From Gossypium raimondii (Eukaryota; Streptophyta; Magnoliopsida; Malvales; Malvaceae), in NCBI RefSeq assembly GCF_025698545.1, contig NC_068569.1, positions 25,048,001-25,112,000 on the forward strand: a stretch of DNA of 64,000 bases, written 5' to 3'. Under the pieces are notes generated by a model. The model had not been told where the DNA came from. It did no database searches and worked only from the letters and a program-made list of their open reading frames with translations. The position numbers were made by a program, and so were the translations under genes. Position 1 is the stretch's first letter, and each line of letters begins with the position of its first letter. Positions 38,150 through 49,882 of this stretch are shown here, piece by piece.

Positions 38150-38157
38150 GCCTGGGG

Positions 38158-38337
38158 GTAACAAGAATCTTTTGTAAAAGGCACATGTCCAAAATCTAAT
38201 TTCAATGAAAACTTATCATTCAGTCTCACTTTGAGCAAATATTCTTTCATTCTTTTCTTCATTTCATTTATAATTATACTGTGCATACAAGTATTCTTAG
38301 ATTCTTTTATTTGGGCCTCTTTTCGTCCCAATAACAG
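38158..38337 (+). other. possible pol intron between protease and RT
   Basis: The T-rich 180-bp stretch starts GGTAACAAG after a G-run and ends ATAACAG before the RT frame resumes. Ogre elements are known to have an intron at this place. Removing 38158-38337 keeps the frame but does not remove the TAA at 38147, so either that stop is a mutation or the true donor is elsewhere. Confidence 0.35.
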
Positions 38338-41300
38338 GTCTTCAGATGTCAACGAGATGAGTGACGCTGTTACTGACTCAGAATCCCTTTTTGAACAAGA
38401 CGTGAGTATGGAGGATCTTCAAGACTTTGAAGATGACCAAGACAGCGTTTTATCTCCAGATCTGTTAAGAATGGTGGAGGAAGAAGAAAAACAAATCCTA
38501 TCTCACAAAGAGTCGGTGGAGGTTATGAGAATAGGAGAAGGAAAAGAGGTAAAAATTGGCGCTTGTATTGCCACGCAAATAAAACAGGACCTCATTGAGT
38601 TGCTCAGAGAATTCAAAGATGTTTTCGCATGGTCCTACCAGGATATGCCGGGGTTAAATACTGATATTGTGGTGCACCGACTGCCCATAAGAGAGGAGTG
38701 TAGACCAGTCCAACAGAAGCTCCGTAGGATGAGGCCTGATGTTTTGTTAAAGATAAGAGAGGAGGTTTGGAAGCAGTTCGATGCAGGATTCTTGCAAGTA
38801 GTCAAATACTCAGAATGGGTAGCTAATATAGTCCCAGTTCCTAAGAAAGATGGGAAAGTTCGAATGTGTGTGGACTACAGAGATTTGAACAGAGCCAGCC
38901 CAAAGGATAATTTTCCATTGCCACATATCGACACTTTAGTGGATAACACGGCAAGTTACTCACTTTTCTCCTTTATGGATGGTTTCTCCGGATACAATCA
39001 GATAAAAATGCATCCTGAAGACGTGGACAAGACCACGTTCGTAACAATGTGGGGCACATTTTGCTACAGGGTGATGCCATTTGGATTGAAGAATGCGGGG
39101 GCAACATACCAAAGAGCCATGGTGACCTTATTTCATGATATGATGCATAAAGAGATAGAAGTCTATGTAGACGACATGATTGCGAAGTCTAGAACAGAGG
39201 AGGAGCATGTACAAGTTTTGAGAAAATTGTTTATGCGGTTAAGAAAGTTCCAACTAAAGCTTAACCCGGCCAAATGCACTTTCGGAGCTAGATCTGGGAA
39301 GCTTCTAGGGTTCGTGGTCAGTGAAAGAGGGATCGAAATTGATCCGGACAAAGTAAAGGTCATACAAGAATTGCCTCCGCCGTGCACTCAGAAAGAAGTT
39401 CGAGGTTTCTTGGGAAGACTGAACTATATCGCCAGGTTCATTTCGCAGTTAACAGAGAAATGCGACCCAATTTTTCGTCTCCTTAAGAAGCACAATCCGG
39501 GCGTATGGAATGAGGAGTGCCAAAGAGCTTTTGACAAGATTAAGAATTACTTGTCTAATGCTCCGGTACTAATGCCACCATGCCCAGACAAGCCATTAAT
39601 ATTGTATTTGGCAGTATTTGGAAATTCTATGGGGTGTGTGTTGGGCCAACATGATGAATCAGGAAGGAAAGAAAAAGCGATATACTATCTCAGCAAGAAG
39701 TTCAATGAATGCGAGACAAGATTTTCGCTAATCGAGAAGCTGTGTTGCGCTTTAGTTTGGGCGACGAGGAGACTGAGACAGTACATGTTATATCATACCA
39801 CTTGGCTAATCTCAAAATTCGACCCATTAAAATACATGATGGAGTCAACTGCTCTGAATGGAAGAATGGCCCGATGGCAAATTCTGCTCTCTGAATTCGA
39901 CATACTCTATGTGAATCAAAAGGCTATAAAAGGGAGTGCAATAGCAGATTTTCTAGCTAGTAGAGCTCTGGAAGATTATGAGCCTTTAAACTTTAACTTT
40001 CCGAATGAGGACATAGTATATGTAGCAATCACCAAAGAAAATACCCGAGAGGGAAATGTTTGGAAATTGAACTTCGATGGAGCTTCAAATGCTATAGGCA
40101 ATGGTGTTGGGGCAGTTTTGGTATCCCCGAGCGGAGATCATTATCCATTCACTTGTAAATTGGATTTTGATTGTACAAACAATATGGCTGAATACGAAGC
40201 ATGTATCATGGGGATTCGCGCAGCCATAGAGCGGAAAATCAAAGTGCTAGAAGTATATGAAGACTCGGCACTAGTAATCTATCAGCTCAAAGGAGAATGG
40301 GAGACAAGAGATCCCAAATTGGTCAACTACCGAAAATTGGTTATGGAACTAATTGAGGATTTTGATGATATCACTTTCTGCTACCTTCCACGAGAGGAAA
40401 ATCAGATGGCTGATGCATTGGCTACATTAGCTTCTATGATCAAAGTAAATAGACAGGAGGATGTGAAGCCAATCCAAATGAGCATTTATAAAGCTCAGGC
40501 CCACTGTTGCAACATCGATCAAGAGGAAGGAAAAGACGATCACCCTTGGTATCAAGATATATTGCGATACGTAAAGAATCGTGAATACCCAGACCAGGCG
40601 ACGGAGAATGATAAAAGAACATTAAGAAGGCTGGCTAGTGATTACGTCTTAGACGGAGAAATCCTGTATAAAAGGGGCAGGGATCAGGTGCTACTAAAAT
40701 GCGTAGACTCTACTGAGGCCAAACAAATCCTGGAAGAGGTCCATGATGGCGTCTGTGGAACACATGCCAATGGTTTCACAATGGCCAGGCAAATCATGAG
40801 ATTCGGATATTATTGGTCCACTATGGAAGGGGACTATATCAAATATGCCAAGAAATGCCACAAATGTCAAATATATGGGGACAAAATTCATGTACCTCCC
40901 TCACCTCTGCATGTCATGACTTCCCTATGGCCTTTTTCCATGTGGGGCATGGACGTCATTGGACCAATATCGCCAAAAGCTTCAAATGGCCATCGGTTCA
41001 TCTTCGTAGTGATCGATTACTTTACTAAATGGGTAGAAGCCTCTTCATACGCTAACGTCACGAAGGCAGCGGTTAGTAGGTTCTTAAAGAAAGAGATCAT
41101 ATGTCGTTATGGAATGCCAAAAAGGATAATATCTGACAACGCGCTAAATTTGAACAACAGTACGATAGCGGAGGTTTGTGGCCAATTCAGTATTAAACAC
41201 CACAACTCGTCGCCATACCGCCCAAAAATGAATGGCGCGGTGGAGGCAGCCAATAAAAACATAAAGAAGATTGTGGGGAAAATGACCGAGACTTATAGAG

Positions 41301-41794
41301 ATTGGCATGAGAAGCTTCCATTTGCTCTTTTTGCTTATAGAACATCTGTCAGAACCTCCACCGGGGCAACGCCTTTCTCATTGGTTTATGGAATGGAGGC
41401 AGTTTTACCCATTGAAGTAGAAATTCCTTCTCTTCGAGTCCTGTCAGAATTAAAGTTGGACGAAGCATAATGGATCCGATCTCGATACGATCAGCTGAAT
41501 CTTGTCGAAGAGAAAAGGCTAAGAGCTATCCGCCATGGTCAAATGTACCAAAGACGAATGATGCGAGCTTACAATAAGAAGGTTCGCCCTAGGGAATTTC
41601 AGGAAGGGGATTTGGTACTGAAGAAGATCCTTCCCATACAAAAAGACTTTAGAGGAAAGTGGATGCCAAATTGGGAAGGACCATATGTGGTGAAGAAGGC
41701 CTTCTCTGGAGGAGCACTGATATTAACCGAAATGGATGGAAAAACTTTGCCTAACCCAGTGAATTCAGATTCGGTGAAGAAGTACTTCGCCTGA
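38338..41794 (+). pseudogene. Tat-type pol: RT, two RNase H, integrase
   Basis: One frame runs from 38231 to 41470, then after an in-frame TAA (41468-41470) to 41794. Reverse transcriptase: VRMCVDYRDLN near 38860, FMDGFSGYNQI near 38970 and YVDDM at 39164. RNase H follows (about 39590-39960). A second, archaeal-type RNase H starts WKLNFDGASN at 40061 and includes NMAEYEACIMG and MADALATLAS; this dual arrangement marks the Tat clade. Integrase: HHCC zinc region (about 40740-40870), catalytic D at 40952, D at 41135 and E at 41243, spaced D-x60-D-x35-E; the second D sits in SDNALN where SDNG is usual. The C-terminal domain ends near SDSVKKYF. No chromodomain is seen. Except for the late stop this part is nearly intact. 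Confidence 0.9.
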
Positions 41795-43014
41795 AAAAAA
41801 AAAAAAAGAAAAAGAGGAGAGGCCAAAGTGAAAACCCGCAAAGGGCGCTTTGAGACCAAAGGGGCTTTGAATTGAAAACCCGATAAAAGGGCGATTCAAG
41901 TTTTGATCAAAGGTGGGGCACTCGATAGTCTTACTGTGCCTAAATTATCAAAAAGGAAGGCGAGACGCTACATCTCGAGCCATCAACAAAGTCTTCTAGG
42001 ACTTCTAAACACATATCAACTTCAAAAAGGTCTTCAAGAAGCTCATGCAGAGAAGCTCATGCTGCGACATCTGAGGCACCTGTTTTCATATTTTTCATCT
42101 CATTTTAGCAAATTTGCCATCTTGATTAATCTATTCATTGCGAGCATTGTTCTCAATAAAATTTCATCTTGTCCGTTGTAATAATCTTTTTCAAGCATTT
42201 TTTATTGAAATAACGATTAATGGACCGAATATTCAAGTAAAAGGAGTTTTGCATATTACTCTAAAGGATTCTAAATAATACAGGAACCTGAAATAGGACT
42301 ATTATTTAGAGCACACCAGGTTTAAAGGGTGAAATGTCTAAAAAGGAAAAGTCTAAATTAAGACTATCCTTTCAGATTTTGTTGTCCAAACATGGATTGA
42401 GCAAAACGAGAAAATGTCGTGTTGGTGACAAAACTTCAATGAACAGAGAAGCAATGATCACCAAGTGATAAGAAAAGGTTTTCTCGGAGAAGAAAATTTT
42501 GCAATTATGCATGAGCATTTGGTATGACACCTAGGAATGAGGTAAATGACCAAAGGGTTTCACATCCTTGAATTGCGATAGGAGAGGATTGAGAAAGGCC
42601 ATATCTTTCTACCCTTGGGTTACAGTGGGAGAATGATGGTTCAAATTTTATGTCCCAGTGGATTGAACTTTGACGTTCACAGTAGGGGCAATCAGATTAA
42701 GTGTTTCTTTGGATATGCCAGCCGAGCAAGAAGGCGTTGTAGCAGGATAGTGACAAAACCTTATTAAGCTTTTGTGTGATGATAACCTAAGCATTAAGGA
42801 ATCATTTTCATGACATTTTGCATTCATTCAAATGTCATTCATACACATCTAGTTAGGAGCGTTTGATTCATTCTGGTCATGTCATCCTAATCACTAGGCA
42901 CAATTAGGTTCATAAAATCGAACATACAGGTCATGTTCCCCAGAGAACAGATCAGTGAAAATTGAAAACAAAGCCTTGCCTCCATCGGTTGCAATGGAGC
43001 TGGTTGAAGATTTT
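41795..43014 (+). other. element 3' non-coding region
   Basis: Between integrase and the minisatellite. The 92-codon open frame at 41903-42181 has no recognised domain. Degenerate TTACAGTGGGAG/CCCAGTGGATTGAA units near 42620-42690 look like early outliers of the minisatellite. Confidence 0.6.
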
Positions 43015-43860
43015 AGATCTTATCTCCCTAAGCAGTAGTGGAGCAGATCGAAGATGGCGGATTTTACCTCCCTGTGGTTACAGTGAAGTACATTGAAGCC
43101 AGTAACTCTATCTCCCTGGACAACAGTGGAATAGATTGAAGATTTTAGATCTTATCTCCCTAAGCAGTAGTGGAGCAGATCGAAGATGGCGGATTTTACC
43201 TCCCTGTGGTTACAGTGGAGCACAATGAAGCCAGTAATTCTACTTCCCTGGACAACAGTGGAATAGATTGAAGATTTAAGATCTTATCTCCCTAAGCAGT
43301 AGTGGAGCAGATCGAAGATGGCGGATTTTACCTCCCTGTGGTTACAGTGGAGTACATTGAAGCCGATAATTCTACTTCCACAGACGATGGAATAGATTGA
43401 AGATTTCAGATCTTATCTCCCTAAGCAGTAGTGGAGCAGATCGAAGATGGCGGATTTTACCTCCCTGTGGTTACAGTGGAGTACATTGAAGCCAGTAACT
43501 CTATCTCCACAGGCAACGATGGAATAGATTAAAGATTACAGATCTTATCTCCCTAAGCGATGAGTGGAGCGGACAAAAGAAACCAGATCTTATCTCCCTA
43601 AGCAGTAGTGGAGTAGATCGCATCAAGTCTTATCTCTCTAAGCAGTAGTAGAGCAGACGAAAGATTACAGATCTTATCTCCTAAGCGAGTGGAGGGCAGA
43701 AAAAGAAACCAGATCTTATCTCCCTAAGCACTAGTGGAGTAGATCGCATCAAGTCTTATCTCTCTAAGCAGTAGTGGAGCAGACGAAAGAAACCAGATCT
43801 TATCTCCCTAAGCAGTAGTGGAGCAGATCACATTAAGTCTTATTTCCCTGGAATTGCAGT
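43015..43860 (+). repeat. minisatellite, 132-bp unit of three 44-bp subunits
   Basis: AGATCTTATCTCCCTAAGCA recurs at 43015, 43147, 43279, 43408 and 43540 (steps 132, 132, 129 and 132 bp). Each unit splits into three related subunits of about 44 bp, beginning TCCCTAAGCAGTAGTGGAG, TCCCTGTGGTTACAGTGGAG and TCCCTGGACAACAGTGGAAT. After 43540 the order collapses to shorter copies of the first subunit (43585, 43679, 43711, 43795). Decayed subunits continue to about 43970. Tandem repeats in the 3' region are a known habit of Tat/Ogre elements. Confidence 0.92.
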
Positions 43861-44080
43861 GGAACATTCTAAAGCCACAAATCTCATCGCCATGGAATTA
43901 CGACAGAATAGATTGAAGTCATATCTTTCTGAAGTACGGTAGAGTGGATTGAAGCAACAAGGCACAGTGGACTTGAATGAAGCTACTTGAAGAGAAGCAC
44001 CCAAAGAAGTCAAGCCTCGGCGAGTCCAGGCAAATTTGGTCTTTCTTAGTCTTTGCTCTGTTCTTGTTACACTAAAACGA

Positions 44081-44090
44081 GCAAAGAGGG
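44081..44090 (+). other. putative polypurine tract
   Basis: GCAAAGAGGG lies a few bases before the 3' LTR and is the likely plus-strand primer. Confidence 0.5.
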
Positions 44091-44095
44091 CAACT

Positions 44096-46784
44096 CAGAG
44101 AAGCCCAAATTTGTTGGGCCCAGATATCTAAACCAGAGACCCAATAACAATGGCCCAAAATAACCAGGCCCAAAAAATCAACTTTCAAGAAACCCTAGTG
44201 GCCTCCACGAGCCCTAGCGCCATCTGCCCAAGTCCCTTGGCACCGCGACGTTCCACGGTCGGCCTTTAGCGCCACCACCGCTCGACTCACCAATCGACGA
44301 CTTTGTGTGCGCCTCGTCACATCATCGCTTGCAAAATGAGAGAACACACGCAATGAGAAACAACAAAAGGAAACAACAACATACAAAACGACAAACGAGC
44401 GATCCAAGGCACAAAACGTCAAAATAGAAATCTAGGGATTTTTAAATCGGTTATATAAACCAAATCGGAACTGTAATGCTTCTTCTTGATTTTCCTTGTA
44501 ACGAACACACATATATTGAAATCAAAAATCGAAATTAAGAAAAGGTTTTTGAACCGCTTTTCTCTTCATTTTCTTAAATTTTTTGTGTATATATTTATTT
44601 CTTTTATTTTATTTTATTTTTTGCGAATCGATTCTAAACAAAAATAATCAAAAATAAAGGAAAGAAACCACCGAATCGGCCCTGTTGCCGTAAATCGTCG
44701 TCGGCCCTTCGCCGTCGTCGACGCAAGTTTAGATAGGGGCCTGCTTTTCTTTTTCGTCGTTTCCCCGTTCCTTGGCCTCGATCTCGAGTGCGCTTCAACG
44801 CTTGGCTGAAGGCGCCTTGCATGGCTCGACCCACCGCGAGGAAGGCGTGATGGCGGGGCGGGCTGGAACCTAGCAGAGAAAAGGATTTCCTTTTCATTTT
44901 TTTCTTCGTTCTTTGCGAGAATGAAGCAGCGAGAAAATAAAGCAAAATTTTAGCCTTTATTGTGATTGCAATACGGCGCCGTTTAAGGGGAGATTAGCAT
45001 TTTGCCTGATGGGTAATTTATGAATTTAGTCCTCCGTTTTGCTTGAAGCGCAATCAACTTCTGCTTCTTTTAGATTTGGGTGCAATTTTGTTTTTGTTTC
45101 AATCGGGTCCTTTGACCGTGTACGAACCTTCTTGTTGAAACGCTGCGTCTTGGACTGGGAATATTTCCTGAAGGTCCTTGAGCCTTGAGCGCGTTTCATT
45201 TCGATCCGAACCATCATCTTTCATATATTTGCGATTTAAACCTCGAATTTTGGGCCGATTTTAATTTCGTCCTATTTTGTTTAATTAATTTATTATTCTT
45301 TTTTAAAATTATTAATAATTAATTCATTCGTTATTTTTAAAGAACTCTTCTTTATTGTTATGCATTTTAAGTTTTACATATATTATTTATTTTAAATGTT
45401 TCACCTAATATTTATTTAAAATTTTCTTATTTGCATTATTTGTTTTAAACTATTATATATATATATATTGTCCTTTAACCTTTTAATTATTTTTATCTTT
45501 TATTTTTATAAAGAAAAGGATACTGTTTTGTGTTTTTAGTTATTGTAGTTTATTTATTTTAAACTATATTAGTATTTTTCATTTTAGTTTCATATTTTGT
45601 TTGCTTGAGATATTTGCCATTCATTTGAATTGATCTCATATTTATTTGTTTTATAATATTAGCTACGTAAAATTGTTCTCGATTATTTCGTTTACTCGGA
45701 TTATTAATATTGGCATGTAAAGTGATGCATGTGATATGATTATTATCATTATGCACGCGTAATTTGTTCATTTGTTTTCACATTATCGTCATTTACTAAC
45801 GTGATATTTTATTCGTGAATTATCATTTCATGTGCTATATTATCGTTTCATTTCATTTCATTGCTTCAAGTTATGTTTGATTTGTATATACCCATAATAA
45901 TAAACCGGTTTATCTTATCACGAACAAAACAAATTCACCTCGTACAAGTGTTGCGCTTGTCATTATTCAAAAAGAAAATTTTAAAATAAGGCAATATTTC
46001 GCGTTTGGAAAATCGAGAAAACGTGCCCTAACGTGCTGGGTTTCGATTTCTTGTTCGACCAAATAGCCAAATATCCTTTTTAAACTTTTAAAATAAGGCA
46101 ATATTTCGCGTTTGGAAAATCGAGGAAACGTGCCCTAACGTGTTGGGTTTCGACTTCTCGTTTGACCAAATGGCCAAATACCCTTTTAAACTTTCAATAA
46201 TGAAGCCAATATTCCGTATTTAGAAATTCGAGAAGTCGTGCCCTAACTTACTGGGTTTCGATCTTTTTTCGCGTTAAACCTAAATAACCGAATATCCTTT
46301 TAAATTAAAATAAATGAGGTTTAAATAAGAAAATAAAAGGCAAACTTACTCTCAAAAATACGAGGTGTCGTGTCCTAACTTACTGGATGTGACATCTTGT
46401 TAATTTGAGAAGAATGCATTTTTCATTTTGATTTCTTCAAGTAATATTTAAAATAACACAATATAAAGAGGGATCGTATTTTTAATTCTTTTCGAGTTTT
46501 TAGTTTTCGACACCAAGACATTAAGTAATCAATTAGGTACCAATTTTGGGCGTATCGAGGGTGCTAATCCTTCCTCGTGCGTAATCGACTCCCGAACCCA
46601 TTTTTCTAAATTTCGTGGACCAAAATCGTTGTTTTAATAAAAATTAAATTGTTTATTAAAAACAGTCGTTTTACGAGGTGACCCGATCACACCTCATCAA
46701 AAAAGGATTGGTGGCGACTCCAATTTTCGTTTTTATTTTCAAAACCCAAGTCGACCCCGTTTTTATCAAAAAATGGTGTCAACA
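44096..46784 (+). repeat. 3' LTR of Tat/Ogre-type element
   Basis: The 2689-bp partner of 29016-31745. Its first bases are CAGAGAAGCCC where the 5' LTR has TGTAGAAGCCC, so the terminal TG is lost or misread. It ends GGTGTCAACA directly before the target duplication CCTTG. The first 1.1 kb differ from the 5' LTR by many one-base run contractions; the rest is nearly identical. Confidence 0.93.
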
Positions 46785-46888
46785 CCTTGTATTGATTAAA
46801 AATGGGAGTCCATTATTATAAAAAAAATGTTACAATTAAGAATAATATGAATGAGTTAGGGAACAAAAAAGAAAAAAAGCAGAAACTA

Positions 46889-48253
46889 CTATACACATTG
46901 CCATGCAGAGGCCGTAAGCAAACACCTATCTTGCCACCCTAATGAAAGAGCCTTTGCTTCATCTCTTTCAAAAACTCTAAACCCACCATTAACCTCTCCT
47001 TCGCACTGAAGAGGGCAATAATGAGTGGTGATTTTCAGCAGAAGTTTCGCCTGTATCAAACACTTTGAACTCAGTTTCGTCCCTTCAAATCCATGGCTCT
47101 CCATCCTGCTTTTCCATGTTTCCATCTTCTCATACCTTGAACTTGATTTATTGTTTTCCTCATCCTTGTCACAGTTAATCATACTTTTGATCTCTTTCCC
47201 AAGATGGTTTTTCTCAATGCTTAACCTCTCAGCACTTTCTAGTGGGAGACAATCGTCCAATGAATCAAACATGGCTGCAAAATAATGTAAAGATTCCATA
47301 AATCGCGACAAGAAGCTCCTTGGGCTTCGACCACCTTCTTGTTCAACCAACATAACAATGGAAGGCCTATGCGAACGTACTGATTTTAACGTGTCTGATA
47401 TTTTCATGGAGTTATTCAAAGTATTCAAATGAAAAACTAAATTTACAGCAACCGTTTCATTTTTCTTCTTCCGAAGGTTTGTCAGCTTGGATCCTCTTAA
47501 CAAGCCTTGGAATTCAAAGACCAGGTTGCGAAACCCTTTGGCAAAGCTCACTAATCTGTTCTCGGTTTCTTGCAGTTCTGCAAAGCTTGCTCCGAAGCCG
47601 GTTAGACGAAGGGATATCCGGTTACCACCGGATGCCTTTTCGGAAAGAGATTGAATGAGAGAAGGCCATTGAAAGCCATAAGCAACATCAAAGTCAATAA
47701 CATGCAATGCTCGGTTATTGAACTCTTCTTCTTTCTCGTAGGCTTCGATTATAGCCTGGTTGGCAGTGAAATGAGCAAATTGGTAATAAGGAGACACCCT
47801 ATAAAGACAAGTGAAAGCTAGAAACTCTTCTTCGGCCGTCGGCTCCTTCATGATCATGTCGTAGAAAGGGGATTTTCGAGTAAGAAGCCTTGCGACTAAC
47901 CCATCAGCGAAATAAGCAACGACCCTTTGTACAGAATCCCCCATTAATGACACAGATTGATAAAGTTGAGTGAGATTGTCCAAGGCTGAGTTCACATTAT
48001 TCTCATCGACTGAAGTTGCAGTGATGAGCAACAAATGGATTAAATGAAGAGCTTTCCCATCTTCAACCACACCTTTTCTCTTGTAATCAAGCTTTAACAT
48101 CTCCTCTCTTACTTGAAGAAGCTTAAATATCTTCCCTTCACAACCTTCATATGATGATGGAAGTGGAACCCTTCTCTTCCTCTTTCTGTTAATCTTTTCC
48201 CCACCGGGATCCGCCATAATTGCCAAGCTGAGATTCAAAGGCTCATCTTCCAT
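46889..48253 (-). CDS. GRAS family transcription regulator
   Basis: Intronless ORF of 454 residues from the ATG at 48253. GRAS proteins are plant nuclear transcriptional regulators that act through complexes with DNA-binding partners. Order: short N-terminus with a basic nuclear-localisation-like RKRKRR (23-28), leucine-rich region from about 64 (GKALHLIHLLLITATSVDENN), the VHIID equivalent LHVIDFD (183-189), second leucine-rich region, PFYRE region with RFMESLHYFAAMFDSLDD (317-334) and a complete SAW end (WKSRMESHGF at 380 and LGWQDRCLLTASAW at 438-451). The N-terminus is short and not DELLA. A longer frame opens at 48352, but its extra 33 residues are hydrophobic and look like leader sequence. 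The overall form reminds me of the SCL26/NSP2-like group, which is uncertain. The stop lies 105 bp from a Gypsy LTR. Confidence 0.92.
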   Translation of the reverse strand: MEDEPLNLSLAIMADPGGEKINRKRKRRVPLPSSYEGCEGKIFKLLQVREEMLKLDYKRKGVVEDGKALHLIHLLLITATSVDENNVNSALDNLTQLYQSVSLMGDSVQRVVAYFADGLVARLLTRKSPFYDMIMKEPTAEEEFLAFTCLYRVSPYYQFAHFTANQAIIEAYEKEEEFNNRALHVIDFDVAYGFQWPSLIQSLSEKASGGNRISLRLTGFGASFAELQETENRLVSFAKGFRNLVFEFQGLLRGSKLTNLRKKKNETVAVNLVFHLNTLNNSMKISDTLKSVRSHRPSIVMLVEQEGGRSPRSFLSRFMESLHYFAAMFDSLDDCLPLESAERLSIEKNHLGKEIKSMINCDKDEENNKSSSRYEKMETWKSRMESHGFEGTKLSSKCLIQAKLLLKITTHYCPLQCEGEVNGGFRVFERDEAKALSLGWQDRCLLTASAWQCV

Positions 48254-49882
48254 GACCACTTTCAAGAGAAAAGAATTAAAGAAACATATATATAGATCCA
48301 AGTGAAGGATTTTTATGACATGAACGAGGCTAAGCCTTTTTTTATGGGGCAACTATAGCATGAGAAGATAACTATAAAGATTCCCTCGTGTCATTACATG
48401 TGAAAGGAACCCAAAGATTAATATAGGAAAAAAAAGAAAACGGTGTCATTGTATTCTCAAGAATCATTTTCTTGGGTGTCTTAGGTCAAGCAAAACATTT
48501 TGATCTTCTCACTTAAAATAAATGAAGATTTCAAATATGCTTTTGGAAAAGAGATGTGAAATGTAATTTGGGAGTTTGTGTGGAAGGCAGGTTTGAAAGA
48601 TGCCATATTGAAATAGACAAAAAGCAGTGGGAAAAATGAGGAATCAAAAACCTAAACTTACCTACGGCCCTATGAAGAGACTTTGTCCACACTTGCAATT
48701 TTGATATGGACTTCTTTATTTTTCTATTCAAAATTGGTCATTTGTCATCTGTCTAAGATTTGGCATGCAATCATAACGTCTGAGAACTCTACCTATATTT
48801 TGAGATTAAATTCTCAACTTAATAATTCTATGTTGGGTAAAATTCATTAACCGCTTTAGATTTTTATTAAAATTTTAGTATTATTATTATTTTTGAGTAA
48901 ATTATAAGAGAAAAGTAAAATTTTATCGACAACGTGATATAAATCACACCTAAAGTGATAAGCACTTTGACTATTAGGTTAGCACACAAAATTCTGTTTT
49001 ATTCTCCACTTTAAAATATTAATATTTATCGAATTAAATTTCTTAAATCTTTTAAAATATATAATATCTTTATTCATTTATATATAGGGTTTAAGCCCAT
49101 TGTATGCTCTAAGCAAGTTTTGGTATTATTTAATTTATTGGTAATATAAAAAATTATAATATATCAAATATTAATCCATTTATTATATTTATATCTATTA
49201 TCTATATAAATTTCAATCATTTATATTGCTTCATAATTTAGATCTATTATGCAAGTATTTAATTACTTATAAAACGACATTTTATCTTTACTCTTACATT
49301 ATTATAAATAATTAAATAATTATTTTATTTTCATTTCTATGGGATATGCTTTATTTCTTTTTGGTAAATAAAATCACAATTTAATATATCTAGTGAGGTT
49401 GATTGCTTTTTAGGTGTGGAAAATAATTTTCGATATTCTTCATGTGTTATGATCTATGTTCGAAGTTAATAGATGACTCATACATAAATAGTAGATGACC
49501 AATAAATAAATACTCTTTTTTCATGACCTCCTATTTCTTTGTATTTAAAGTTTGATCTTTAATAAAATTTGCTTTTATTCGTATGAAACCGAATTTTTTC
49601 TTGGGCGGAATTAAGTTGTATATTTTTATGAGAGTTAAAATGCAATTTCACAATTTTAATAGCTTATATCTTTATAATTTTTAAAGGACTAAATCAAATT
49701 TTTATTATTTTAGATGGTTAAAGTGTAAATTTACCTTTTACGAAATTAAAATCTTGTAAACCTTAAATGGTCAAAATAAAATTTCACATTTTTAGGGGGG
49801 TCGGGCCCTGCTAGCCCCTTGACCCTGTTTTTATTCTCAAGAAATAAAATAATTATAACTATTTTTTATATTAATAATTTTT

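Larger units (their letters stand above)
29016..46784 (+). mobile_element. Ty3/Gypsy element, Tat/Ogre type, 17.8 kb
   Basis: A complete LTR retrotransposon with perfect 5-bp target duplication CCTTG (29011-29015 and 46785-46789). Layout: 5' LTR 29016-31745, putative primer site, leader, extra ORF 32408-34494, gag, protease, RT, RNase H, second RNase H, integrase, 3' non-coding region with minisatellite, polypurine tract, 3' LTR 44096-46784. The extra ORF before gag, the second RNase H, the very long LTRs and the total size place it in the Tat clade near Ogre. Coding frames have two frameshifts and several stops, so this copy is not autonomous as read. Confidence 0.93.

Noticed and set aside
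41903..42181. 92-codon ORF after integrase
   Set aside because: No recognised domain; it lies in the element's 3' non-coding region with biased composition.
43015..43860. Possible CRISPR-like regular repeats
   Set aside because: Units are contiguous and diverged without unique spacers, in a plant retroelement; it is a minisatellite.
48254..48352. 33-codon N-terminal extension of the GRAS frame
   Set aside because: Hydrophobic residues unlike GRAS N-termini; the ATG at 48253 gives a typical start.
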